A program made the translations under genes and the position numbers. Shown one piece after another: positions 32,553 through 42,719 of a stretch of DNA of 64,000 bases. Positions within the stretch are counted from its first letter, which is position 1; each line of letters starts with the position of its first letter. This DNA is from Simmondsia chinensis (lineage: Eukaryota > Streptophyta > Magnoliopsida > Caryophyllales > Simmondsiaceae), in the NCBI GenBank assembly GCA_018398585.1, contig JAGTTD010000018.1, forward strand, positions 11,787,501 to 11,851,500, written 5' to 3'. The notes beneath the pieces are model-generated. The model was given only the letters and a program-made list of their open reading frames with translations, was not told the DNA's origin and made no database searches.

Positions 32553-34054
32553 TAGGGGTGTTCAGTGGGTGGGTTGGGTTGGGTTGGGTTTGGGGCCAAT
32601 CCATTAAGACCCAATAGTTTTGGGTCCAAGACCCACCCATACCCAAAAAAAAAGTTCTTAAAATATGGTTCTGGTTCTGGTTCTGGTTCCGATGGGTCAT
32701 GGATAACCCATGGCAACCCAAAATAACGAAGGGTGACAACGGAATCAACTAGAAAACTAAAGTTGACAATGAATTGAGCAATACGCGTAGAATAAAATAG
32801 TCAACTAAGCTCAGTTAGTCCAAATTTTAGGCTTACCTTATTAATCCAACATGAAGTTTCGGATTTTCTAGACATAAAATGAAACCTGTTGGACAAACCG
32901 TATATGTACGTGCATAAAATTTCATATTTCTTGGATTGTTTTAATTAACCTAAATTTTTTTTGTAAAATTTACACTAAAGGTTCCATTACTTCGTGCATT
33001 GTGTTAATTAAGTCTCTTTTTTATTTTCAAGGAAATTATCACTTAGATACCCTGAGATTTGATTATTTGTCACTTAGATACCTTGACATTCAATTTATAA
33101 ATGAGTAGTATTTCATCACTTAATTACCCTATGTAAGAATTTGATAAATTTCTATGAAAGTCACATCACTTTTATACAAAAAAATGCTAATATAGTGTAT
33201 AATTATAATAACATATATAAGTCATGTTAATATTTTCAGCAAAAATTCAATGAACTATAATAAAAACTTCAATGACTTTGGATGTAAACTATCTATATAT
33301 TGTTAGAATCATGTGTGATATCAACATTATTTTAATTCAAAAATCTTTAAATTCTTATGAATATACATGTATACTGTCGGAATCAAGTTTTATTTTAACA
33401 TTTTTAACAAAAACCTATCAAATTTTGGAAAAAGGGTACCTGATTGATAAAATTTTAAATTTTCAGGGTACCTAAGAGATAGAATTTTTAAACCTCAAGG
33501 TACCCCATTATATATTTTCAAACATCCAAGTACCTAGATAATAAATGATCAAACATAAGGATACTTAAGTGATAGTTTCTCTTATTTTCAGCTATGTCAA
33601 TTTAGTTTATACATAATTTTTATTGTATTAATTTAGTCTGTTAATCAAACAGACATTACGTTAATGACATAAAATTGGACGGCACAATCATATTAGATGC
33701 AAATAACCCGTTACACATGCACTCGTTGACGCAATGAAAACCAATTTGTGACCACACTATTGAGAATTTCGTCACCAAATTAACATATATTTTACTCAAA
33801 GATCAAATTAGCGCCATGTTTGTGCACGAACTAAGTAAAAGGACCCCTAATGTAAATAGCCTTGCTTTTAGTAAGATTGTAGAAATGTTGGGTTGGGTAT
33901 AATGGGTTTTATCTGTTGACCCATAAAAATTCATAAAACCAATTGGTAAACTTAATTCTACCCAACAAGAACCAACAAATTTATAGAACCAACCCAACCC
34001 AAATTGAGTGGGTTGGGTGGGTCTTGGGTTTACCCAAACCCATGAACACCCCTA
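32553..34054. mobile_element. Non-autonomous hAT DNA transposon
   Basis: Perfect 12-bp terminal inverted repeats TAGGGGTGTTCA / TGAACACCCCTA and a perfect 8-bp TSD CCTGCAGC (32545-32552, 34055-34062) identify a hAT insertion. Subterminal GGGTTGGGTTGGGTT repeats and their complements at the other end are typical. No transposase is encoded. A MITE at 33030-33581 is nested inside. Confidence 0.92.
33030..33581. mobile_element. MITE nested in the hAT element (9-bp TSD, Mutator-like)
   Basis: Inverted ends AGGAAATTATCACTTAGAT and the complement of GTGATAGTTTCTC flank 552 bp of AT-rich DNA. A perfect 9-bp direct repeat TTATTTTCA (33021-33029, 33582-33590) points to Mutator-type transposition. Sub-repeats of CACTTAGATACC recur inside. 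No coding capacity. Confidence 0.8.
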
Positions 34055-34205
34055 CCTGCAGCACCGCTTGAGGCTTTTTCTCAGTTCTACTTTCTCTCAA
34101 TTTTTCTTTTTCCTTTTCCTTCATCCACAAATTGGACGTGATTAATAGGCTTGGGATCAACATGGGCTTGTTCATCTCCTCCTTCACCGGTTCATCCTTT
34201 ATGGA

Positions 34206-34357
34206 TTTGGTTCTTCGGTCATCCAGAGGTGTATATTCTCATTCTGCTTGGATTCGGTATCATAAGTCATATCGTTTCGACTTTTTCGGGAAAACCGGTC
34301 TTCGGGTATCTAGGCATGGTTTATGCCATGATCAGTATAGGTGTTCTTGGATTTCTT
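34206..34357 (+). pseudogene. cox1: Fragment of mitochondrial cytochrome c oxidase subunit 1
   Basis: About 152 bp encode [13 protein letters not shown], then [19 protein letters not shown], then [12 protein letters not shown]. This is the highly conserved core of COX1 that includes the GHPEV copper-site region. One change from the conserved protein is visible: Leu for Pro before GFG, a C-to-T change. The flanks are S-LTR sequence, and the other S LTR (near 14590) has no cox1. This is nuclear mitochondrial DNA captured after S integrated, probably as filler in double-strand-break repair. It is not a gene. Confidence 0.95.
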
Positions 34358-35043
34358 AGGATTAAATGAAATCTTAGTGTTTTTATTCTTGTATTACTTT
34401 TAATTTTGGAAGAATTTGATTGTTTACATGAAGTGCTTGATTGTGAGAAATAATATGAAATATTACTTTTTTATCGATTATTCAATTGAAATGACTATTG
34501 AGTTTGCAACCTTTAATTATTAATATTAATACATGTGAATTAATTCTTCGTGTTTGTAACCTTAGGATTAATTCATCAAACAATATTTTTCACCAAAGTA
34601 TTAATTAAAGCCTATTTTTCTTATAGTTTAGTTAGATAATACGTTAAATATTTTTAGATTAAGATCAATACATGATACTAACAATATTACCTTAGTAGGT
34701 TGAAGCTTGTAGCCTAAAACACTACATGTGTGACAATCAATAATCCAATTTAGGAGTTAACGCAAGATCAATTGGTTAATGATGGATTCAAAACTCTAAG
34801 TTCTAATCCCTTATTCTTTTCCCCTTTAGAAGTAGAATTCCTTAGTTTAATTGTCTTTTGTTTGATTAACTAACTCAAAATCACTAAATTTTCCTCGAAT
34901 CAATCTAAGTCATAGAATAGACTCGCGTATTCTTAGTCCCAGTTATTAGACACCCTCTCGCCCTAGACTTCAATTAGGATGTGTTTAGTGAATAGGGTTT
35001 TATATTAAAATTTTGTTCAACATACAAAAATGCATCAAGATTT

Positions 35044-35061
35044 TGGCACCTTTGCCTGGGA
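35044..35061 (+). other. S primer-binding site (tRNA-Asp type)
   Basis: TGGCACCTTTGCCTGGGA is close to TGGCGCCGTTGCCGGGGA, the complement of the tRNA-Asp 3' end used by Athila-type elements, with three mismatches. It sits seven bases after the LTR end. Confidence 0.8.
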
Positions 35062-35391
35062 CTAGCCAATGTTCATGGTTTATTTCGTGATCTCCTTTGA
35101 ATCTTAACGTAGGCTTTCTTTGATTTTTTTTTTAGTTTTGATTTAGGTTTTTCTTTGATTTTATCATAGGATTTTATTTATTTATTTTCTTTCCTTTTCA
35201 ACGTAGGATTTTTTTTTTAATCAAAATGTAGGATTTTGTTATTAAATTTATCCTCAAAATTTTTGCTTGTCATTTCACGGACTTCCATTGTTTGTGTCTA
35301 TTGTCCTCTTCTTTTAGTTTTTCTAATTTTTTTTTAAGTGTTTTGTTTAGTTTATTGGCTAGATTTTCTTGCTTGGTTTTGTTACTTAGCG

Positions 35392-35576
35392 ATGGCGAAC
35401 GAACAACCTTGTGCCCTTCTGGAGTATTTACTCCCACGACATGTGCCTCACCTTCCCCGTGCTCTTATGGAGTATTTTACTCCCACCACATATGCCGCAC
35501 CTTCATGCATTAGGTTTCCACTTATAGTTCAACAATTTGAGCTAAGCCACACACCATACAGATGCTTTCTTCATTC
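35392..35576 (+). pseudogene. S gag, first ~60 codons
   Basis: An ATG at 35392 (MANEQPCALLEYLLP) follows a T-rich leader of about 330 bp. The frame continues EYFTPTTYAAPSCIRFPLIV and QQFEL, which resembles the start of Athila-type gag proteins (a short Pro/Ser segment, 'PSCI', then 'FEL'). The reading frame is then cut by the G3 LTR at 35577; the five bases before it are CATTC. The rest of S must lie beyond the right end of the window. Confidence 0.65.
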
Positions 35577-37005
35577 TGTTATGAATTAAGAACAATCTTG
35601 ATTCATAACCTAGGATAAAATTGAGTTGGATGAGAAGAGAAGTAAAGGAGATGAGAAATAGAGAGAGAATTAGAGATGAGGGAGAGAAAAATATCATAGC
35701 CGTTTCCCAAAATGGCTTAAAAAGAAAAAACATTACCCAAAATAGTATATTTACAAAAGTATTTCCTATAGTGGCCTCCACGTTGCAAAAATAAAATTTT
35801 AAAATATATATATATATATTTTTTTTAAATTATGTACGTAAGTCGCTGCTCCAAGCGACTTACGTACATAATTTTGCAGGGCCTGCACTGACAGATGTGC
35901 AGGTGTGCAGGCCCTGCACTATAGGGTGCAATTGCACCCTTATACAATATATATATTTTAATTTAATTGTTATAAAAATTAAATTATTAATTAAATTAAA
36001 TATTATAATTATAAATTTTTTATTATGTTATACTTAACTTTCTAATATATATTTTAATTACAATAAGTATATAATTTATAATAATTATTTAAATTGAGTT
36101 ATTTATTAAATATTAAATTATATTATCTATATACAGTTTTATAGTTTAATTATTATTTTTTAAAAGACTATATAATATAAACAGTTAAATACATATCGAA
36201 ATACGTTATTCAGTAAACCTAAAATATTTCTTTTCCATATTTTAGATTTACTAAATAACGTATTTCGATATATATTTAACTGTTTATATTATATAGTCTT
36301 TTAAAATATAATAATTAAACTATAAAATTATACATAGATAATATAGTTTAATATTTAATAAATAACTTAATTTAAATAATTATTATAAATTATATACTTA
36401 ATGTAATTAAAATATATATTATAAAGTTAAATATAACATAATAAAAAATGTATAATTATTATACTTAATTTAATTAATAATTTAATTTTTATAAAAATTA
36501 AATTAAAAAATATATATTGTATCCTATAGTGCAGGGCCTGCACACCTGCACATCTGTCAGTGTAGGCCCTGCGAAATTATGTACGTAAGTCGCTTGGAGC
36601 AGCGACTTACGTACATAGTTTTAAAAAAAAAATTTATTTTAAAATTTTATTTTTGCCACGTGGAGGCTACTTTGAAAAATACTTTTGTAAATATGCTATT
36701 TTGAGTAATATTTTTTCTTTTTAAGCCATTTCCAAAAATGGGTCAAAATATCAATTCTTATCATTCATGAATCGAGCTTACAAGAGCTTAAGCTATTTAT
36801 ATGAACGAGGATTAAAAGAGATGCATTGCATCAAGGCTAACTAACAAACCGACTTACTAGGCTAAGCAGCCGAAATGGAATAACAAATTGACTTAAATCA
36901 CTAAGAACCATAACCCAATGAATCAAACTGATTTAACTAACTTTCCAGCTGCTAGAACTTGATCACTCTTAACTTACAACCTTGAATTCAGCTCCAATCA
37001 TAACA
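35577..37005 (-). repeat. G3 3' LTR, split by a foldback element
   Basis: The ends TGTTATGAAT (35577) and ATCATAACA (37005) are TG...CA on the minus strand. Without the 1048-bp insert and its 9-bp TSD the LTR is 372 bp, about the size of the G4 LTR (375 bp). CT-rich U5 and a GCTATTTATAT promoter-like motif (near 36795) are present. A PPT-like TCAAAGGGGGGAAAT follows on the minus strand. Confidence 0.8.
35697..36744. mobile_element. 1.05-kb foldback element (Mutator-like, 9-bp TSD)
   Basis: The whole insert is one long imperfect palindrome centred near 36215. It is bounded by the perfect 9-bp direct repeat AAAATATCA (35688-35696, 36745-36753). Each arm contains its own small perfect palindrome (17-bp arms at 35831-35847 and 35854-35870, TATGTACGTAAGTCGCT; mirrored near 36579-36615) and a GCAGGGCCTGCAC block. 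The outer ends (CCAAAATGGCTTAAAAAG) and a CCACGTGGAGGC block resemble plant MULEs linked to mobile-domain proteins. No coding capacity. A transcript would fold into a ~500-bp hairpin. Confidence 0.9.
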
Positions 37006-38046
37006 ATTTCCCCCCTTTGAGAATATTCTTGCCTCAAGAATGCAAAGAAAGAAATTGAGATTGAAGGAAGGTCCAATCTTCCCAAGTGACAACCTCGGGG
37101 CTCAAATTACTCCATAGAACCACAACTTCCTTCCTCGGCTTACCTTGCTACTAAATCAGCCTCGAACTCAAAATTACTTGAGGTTGTTGAACCAATACCC
37201 CTTGCAGCGTGGCTTGGGGGTGACCTGCAGGATCCTCAGCAGCTGCTGCAACGAACTTCTTAAGCAAGGATACATGAAACGAAGGATGCATCGATGAATC
37301 TGGTGGAAACTCCAGCTTGTAGGAAACCTTCCCTATCCTCTCCAACATCTAGTAAAGCCCAAAGAACCTTGCATTCAGCTTGACATTCCTGTGTATAGCT
37401 AAAGAAGACAGCCTATAGGGCTGTAATTTCAAGAGAACATAATCACAAATTGTAAAGGTTTTATCAGTTCTTTTTCGATCGGCAAAGTACTTCAGCTGCA
37501 ATTGTGCAACTTGTAAATTATCTTTGAGTTGCTGCACAAGTTGTTTCCTCTGATCCAGCAGGTCATTTACTTCACCCACATTCAAAACTTGAAGTATCAT
37601 TGAAGCGGGTGGATCATACCCATATAAAGCTTTGAATGGGGAAGTCTCGAGAGCTGAAAGAAAGTGTGTGTTATACCAAAATTCCGCAAGAGAAAGCCAT
37701 TTATTCCAATTCTTAGGATGAGTGAATGTCATGCTCTTCATAAATTGTTCCATGCAATGATTAACCCTCTCAGTCTGTCCATCCGACTGGGGGTGATAAG
37801 ATGAACTAATTGCTAATGTAGTCCCTAACAATAGGAAGAGCTCGTGCCAGAAATTACTTGTGAATAACTTGTCCCTGTCCAAAACTATGGTCCAAGGCAG
37901 CCCATGGAGTTTTTAAATGTGATCTAAGAAAAGTCTGGCCAACCTTTTAGCAATAATAGGATGGTTAAAGGCCACAAAGTGGCTGAACTTTGTGAAACGA
38001 TTAACAACTACCCAAATGACTTCCTTGCCCTCTGACTTGGGCAAAT
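37006..38046 (-). pseudogene. G3 integrase core and C-terminal domain
   Basis: The minus-strand frame 37882-37349 (177 codons) begins [15 protein letters not shown] and continues [15 protein letters not shown] (catalytic Glu intact) and LSLAEFWYNTHF. The next frame, 37348-37151, reads [20 protein letters not shown], then [10 protein letters not shown] stop near 37915 and the insertion of N copy b at 38047 break it from the upstream catalytic region. Confidence 0.88.
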
Positions 38047-38487
38047 TGTTAACGTTTCGAAGATTAGCTCTTGAGCCTTAACCTTGGTCGGGATTGTGAG
38101 AATATGAGATGAGAAAGAATATAGAATTGAGATGAGAAAAGAAGGGACAAGAGATGAGAGAATAGAGAAAGCAACCAAATGAGATCAATTCATTGTCAAA
38201 GTTATGGATTACAAGCTAATACCCCTTATTTATACTACTTACATAATATAAGCCTAAGACATTGAATCTAACCACACAAAGACTAAACCACTTAGGAAAT
38301 ATCTAAAATTATCTAGAACCAATGCTAACTAATATTCAATTTATTAATATTGGAGCCCAACACAACAACTAACAGCAGCAGTAGTAATGCAGCAGCAGTA
38401 GTAAGTGCAGCAGCAGAACAACATTTCAGCATTAGTACAACTTCTCAGCCTCCATGAGTCCATGCCTCAGATTCTCGGTTTATAACA
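38047..38487 (-). repeat. N copy b 3' LTR
   Basis: 441 bp. It contains a GCAGCAGTAGTAA-type trinucleotide-rich patch and a TATA motif (minus strand GTATAAATAAGG near 38230). Confidence 0.9.
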
Positions 38488-38744
38488 TTCCCTTCCCCTT
38501 AAGAACATTCTTGTCCACAAGAATAGAAGGGAGTTGTAACAATGAAGACATCTATTGCTAACGAAATATGTCTGAGGTGGTGAAAGCTGCTAAACATCTG
38601 CAACTATGACTACCAATAAGCACTTCTAGTTATTGTGATGCCGTGTCTGTGTTTTGAATGCATAATGTTCTTCAGGAGGTCTACTATAATCAAACCAAAC
38701 ATCACCAACACAATCCGAACCTCTCTGGTTGCAGTAAACACGGC

Positions 38745-41354
38745 TCAAACCCAGATTCGCTGCTGAAATGTCACAAGTGCAGATACAATTCTGATTTTAT
38801 GCGTGTAGGAAGCTTCATTACCGATTTTGTGTATCTTTGTCCCAATTAAATTGCATATGAAGTCCTTGAGCATCTCAGGAGGCCTCTCAAACTCAAACCA
38901 AGAGAACCACGCATCAAATTCGGCTTGTAAACATTTCCCATTGCAGCTCCAACAGCCCAAACTCTTGATCAAGGCAACCTAACACATTGGAATCCCATTA
39001 AGTTGCAGCTGTAACTCTTTCATTTTGAATCTTATCCAAAATTTGTATTTTTCAAACATCCATTCACAATACCAGCTTAGACCAAACTCAACAAACACTT
39101 GATTACTTCCTAACTTCACACGTTGGGCTGCAGAACTCAGAAACGCAGCAATGCAACCCAGATGCAACTCGTAATGACGGATAGCAGCTCGGTTTACCCT
39201 TTTCTCCCAATCAGCCCCGAATTTTAGCTTGTTATAAACATGATCTACCTTTCCTGGATCAGGAGAAGGCTTACCACAAGAACTTGCACTTGGATACTTC
39301 ACAACTCTACTCAAATGAGGTAATAAATCATGCCGAACTTGCCGATCGGCATGCCAAAAATACATATTAGCCACTGGAACTTGATGCCTTGCTGATTTAT
39401 CGTGCTCTGCTGCAATGTTTTCCAATTTTTTCAACTCACACAACCACCTACTAGCCCAACTCCTAACATGCTCAATAAATCCATGTTTACTTCCCAATTG
39501 CACCAAAAATGCTGCAGGATCCACAAGCTCAGCAGAATAAACCCAATTCTTGATCAAGGTGGCCAAACACAATGCAAATATGTGACAATGCAGTAGCCAT
39601 CCCTTCATCTTGGATTTAATCCAAAATTTGTATTGCTTAAACATCCATTTACAATACCATCTCAGACCCAACTCAGCCAAAACTTGATTGCTTCTCAAAT
39701 GCACCTGTTGGTTTGCTGTAGAACTCAGAAGCTCTGTAATGGAAACCCGATGCAAGTCTTTTGGACAGATTTCAGCCGACAACTCCTTCAAAATCTGAGA
39801 TGTTCTGCTTCCCATTGGGCTGCTGATATACACTCCAATTTCAGCTAGATTTATCCTTGGTGTCGCATTAATCTTTTCTATCCAAACATTGAGAAAGTAT
39901 TGAAGCTTATGCATATGATTTTTCCATTCCAAAACACCACTGCTGACCACCCTCAACACACACGGTTTATGCACCAGATCAGGTCCATTCAGTCCCAGTT
40001 TATCCAGATCATTTAGCTTGTAATATGTATAATTCTTATCATCACAAGCAGCTTGGACTTTAACTTCGCAATCACTCACGACCTCTAACATTTTTCCACC
40101 AATGTTTGTAATGTCGTTGCATTCATCAACTTCACACAGCAGCAACGAATGCTTAACTCCTCCAAACTCTTGTTAATCATTCCTTCCCGGATCAAGGAAG
40201 CTTCCAACATCCAACACATCAGTTAAAACATCTGCTGGACAGCTTCTGGATTGATCTGAAATCGATTTCAGCATGTTACAGCAGTTATACACTTGTAACA
40301 ACTCAATTGCTTGTTCAACAACCTTGCTTCGCCTTTGTTGAACCTTAAAACTTACTCGTGCAGCTTGATTAACTCTTTTCAACAGAGAATCAACCCTTTT
40401 CGGCTTCGTATAAACTCGAAAATCTTCTCCTAGATCAGGAGGTAACTCGTCATATGAATGGGTCTTTGAACACACCGATACTCTCCTCAAAAGCACACCT
40501 TGTTCGGTATCCGATAGTACCACAGTAGTAACATCTGTTTTACCAACAGAATGTAATCGTTCAGCATTGAAATTGCTACAATTTTGATCCAAAATCAGCT
40601 CGGTAGCAGGCCTCAAGTTCTGATTCTGAATACTAACTCGTTGTATACCATCCGTACCTTGTATACTAACATATACATCGGTAAGATCAGCGACTTGAGT
40701 TCGTTCTTGTTGATCATCAAGCATCCTAGGCTGAAACACAACCCCACGCTTCAACTTCGGTTTTGTCAACTTCTTTTCACCCCGACAATCTTTTAATGCT
40801 CCACTTAGAAGATTTCTCTTCGAATTACTCTTTGCTTCCTTAATCATTCCTCGGACATGTGAATCATATTCCAAATTCGGATACATGTCATATTGTGACT
40901 CCACGTCATCAAGATACTCTACCTCTAGCAAAGAGCCTTCGTAAGGGTCTTCTTGTTCAAACTCAGTTTCTTCAAGCTTGTTTTCATCAATTTCGGCATT
41001 GACATGGTCGACTTCATCGTCAACAACAATCGTTTCCATTACAGCTTCCTCTTTGTGCTCAATCTCGAGCTCTTGCGGTAGAACTACTTCCTTTAGTGGA
41101 ACAATCCGGCTAGAAGGCTTAATTTGTTGCACCCCATCTTCCTTGTTCACATCCTCACCCAACAGCTTCTTTAACATTTGCTGAATGCTATCATTTTGCT
41201 GTTCAAACTTCATATCAGACCTCACATTTTGCTCAGACCACCTCGCATTTTGCTGATCCAGCTTAGCAATCAATTGATCAAGCTTGTCCTTCAAGTCCTT
41301 ATAGTAATCGAATGATGCATTCAGACCTTCGATCATGTTTGTAATGAACAACAA
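38745..41354 (-). pseudogene. N-family long reading frame, copy b (870 codons, two in-frame stops)
   Basis: One minus-strand frame is interrupted only by a TAA at 40173-40175 and a stop at 38979-38981. In copy c the first position is Leu (TTA), so that stop is a point mutation. Residues ~15-70 of the first part look like a coiled coil (KDKLDQLIAKLDQQNARWSE). A long acidic section (EEAVMETIVVDDEVDH...EYLDD) and a basic section (KKLTKPKLKRG) follow. Then comes PPDLGEDFRVY, with a related copy SPDPGKVDHVY further on. The second part has three Trp-rich repeats (residues ~138-182, 209-240, 334-376 after 40145: SNQVLAELGLRWYCKWMF, YKFWIKSKMK) and a C-terminal WFSWFEFERPPEM block. No gag, protease, RT or integrase motif is present. 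Function unknown; conserved in three copies. Confidence 0.75.
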
Positions 41355-42251
41355 AAGTTCAAACTGGAATCAACTCAGCGCTCGTGGAAGATGAGTTCGA
41401 AAATCGCAAAAATGTAAAACTTGTTTCGCCACTCTTCAACAATCACTAGCATAATGAAATTGTACTCCTTCGGTCACACAAACAAGCATTTGCTATTGGT
41501 TCTATGATCGTCAATGATTGTAATCCCTAACTGATAAACTTCGAACAGAACCTTGACAAACCCTAACCGCGAACGACCTCTGACAGGAATGTTTAGTCGA
41601 GTAATTCGACTTATACTTGCTAAATTAGGCTTGACTCTAACCCAAAATCAAGTTCGTAACACAACACTTAAGCGATCTCAACTAACGAAATCGGATTTCA
41701 ACACTCTCACTTCGCCTTTCAGATTTCGCCTGCTGTTGATAAATTTTTGCCTAAGTAAAATCTCGACTCAATAATACGTAATTCTCCGAGATCACCATAG
41801 ATTCTGATAAATTCTCACTACTTCCAAGCTCAGCAACACAAATTCGACATCATCCAACAACAAACAAGAATTTCTTAATGAATTGCAACTTGAAGATCAC
41901 AAAGCATTACCTCAATCTTCCACTTCTGAATTGCAGAACCTGAATAAACCTCAATTCAGATTATTTTCTGCTATTTAGATGAAGATCAAGTATAATGTGG
42001 ATCAAATCAACCTTCTTCAATGCAATTGATCACCTTAATCCCAACTGCAAGTGATATTCCCAGGTTTGATGTAGTAACTGCCAAAAAATCTTCAAAAATG
42101 CAGATTTGAATTTCTGATCAGGAATTCTGAATTAAATTGTATCACAATTGTTTTTATTGATTAATTGCAATGCAATCAATTAGATTTAGAAAAAAAAAAA
42201 ATTTCAGATATGAGCTTGATTCGGAAGCCAAATCAAGGCTCTGATACCAAT
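41355..42251 (-). other. N copy b 5' leader with primer-binding site
   Basis: The PBS at 42237-42249 directly follows the 5' LTR. The ~880-bp leader before the first ATG has no recognised gene. An A13 run lies at 42189-42201. Confidence 0.7.
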
Positions 42252-42719
42252 TGTTAAGGTTTCGAAGATTAGCTCTTGAGCCTTAACCTTGGTCGGGATA
42301 GTAAGAATATGAGATGAGAAAGAATATAGAATTGAGATGAGAAAAGAAGGGAAAAGAGATGAGAGAATAGAGAAAGCAACCAAATGAGATCAATTCATTG
42401 TCAAAGTTATGGATTACAAGCTAATACCCCTTATTTATACTACTTACATAATATGAGCCTAAGACATTGAATCTAACCATACAAAGACTAAACCACTTAG
42501 GAAATATCTAAAATTATCTAGAACCAATGCTAACTAATATTCAATTTATTAATAATGGCGCCCAACACAACAACTAACAGCAGCAGTAGTAATGTAGCAG
42601 CAGTAGTAAGTGCAGCAGCAGCTCACCAGTAGCACCCAGCAGCAGCAGAGCAACATTTCAGCATTAGTACAACTTCTCAGCCTCCATGAGTCCATGCCTC
42701 AGATTCTCGGTTTATAACA
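42252..42719 (-). repeat. N copy b 5' LTR
   Basis: 468 bp. It is longer than its partner by 27 bp in the CAG-rich patch (near 42618-42644, GCTCACCAGTAGCACCCAGC). A TATA box (TATAAATAA on the minus strand) lies at 42431-42439. Confidence 0.9.

Larger units (their letters stand above)
32082..35037 (+). repeat. S 5' LTR (Athila-like element) with nested inserts
   Basis: It begins TGTATCCTCAC and ends ATGCATCA before a tRNA-Asp-type PBS. Without the hAT element (32553-34054 plus TSD) and the cox1 fragment (34206-34357) it is roughly 1.3 kb. It matches 14102-15332 in block order, including the C-rich part, the CGCTTGAGG block and the TTAATTAAAG-rich part. The 3' LTR partner has neither insert. 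Confidence 0.8.
38047..42719 (-). mobile_element. N-family copy b: non-autonomous LTR retrotransposon, best preserved
   Basis: LTRs at 38047-38487 and 42252-42719 (minus strand TGTTATAAACC...TAACA), PBS TGGTATCAGAGCC at 42237-42249 (initiator Met tRNA), and PPT AAGGGGAAGGG before the 3' LTR. TSD CAAAT (38042-38046) / CAAAC (42720-42724) has one mismatch; joining the flanks restores the G3 integrase context VDFIEGLPK. The LTRs differ by about ten substitutions by my count plus one 27-bp indel, so this insertion is fairly recent. It encodes no gag-pol proteins but one long frame. Confidence 0.9.

Noticed and set aside
34151..34369. A 72-codon open frame over the cox1 fragment as a functional gene
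   Set aside because: It covers only a small internal part of COX1, its start lies in LTR sequence, and it ends in LTR sequence. It is a captured fragment.
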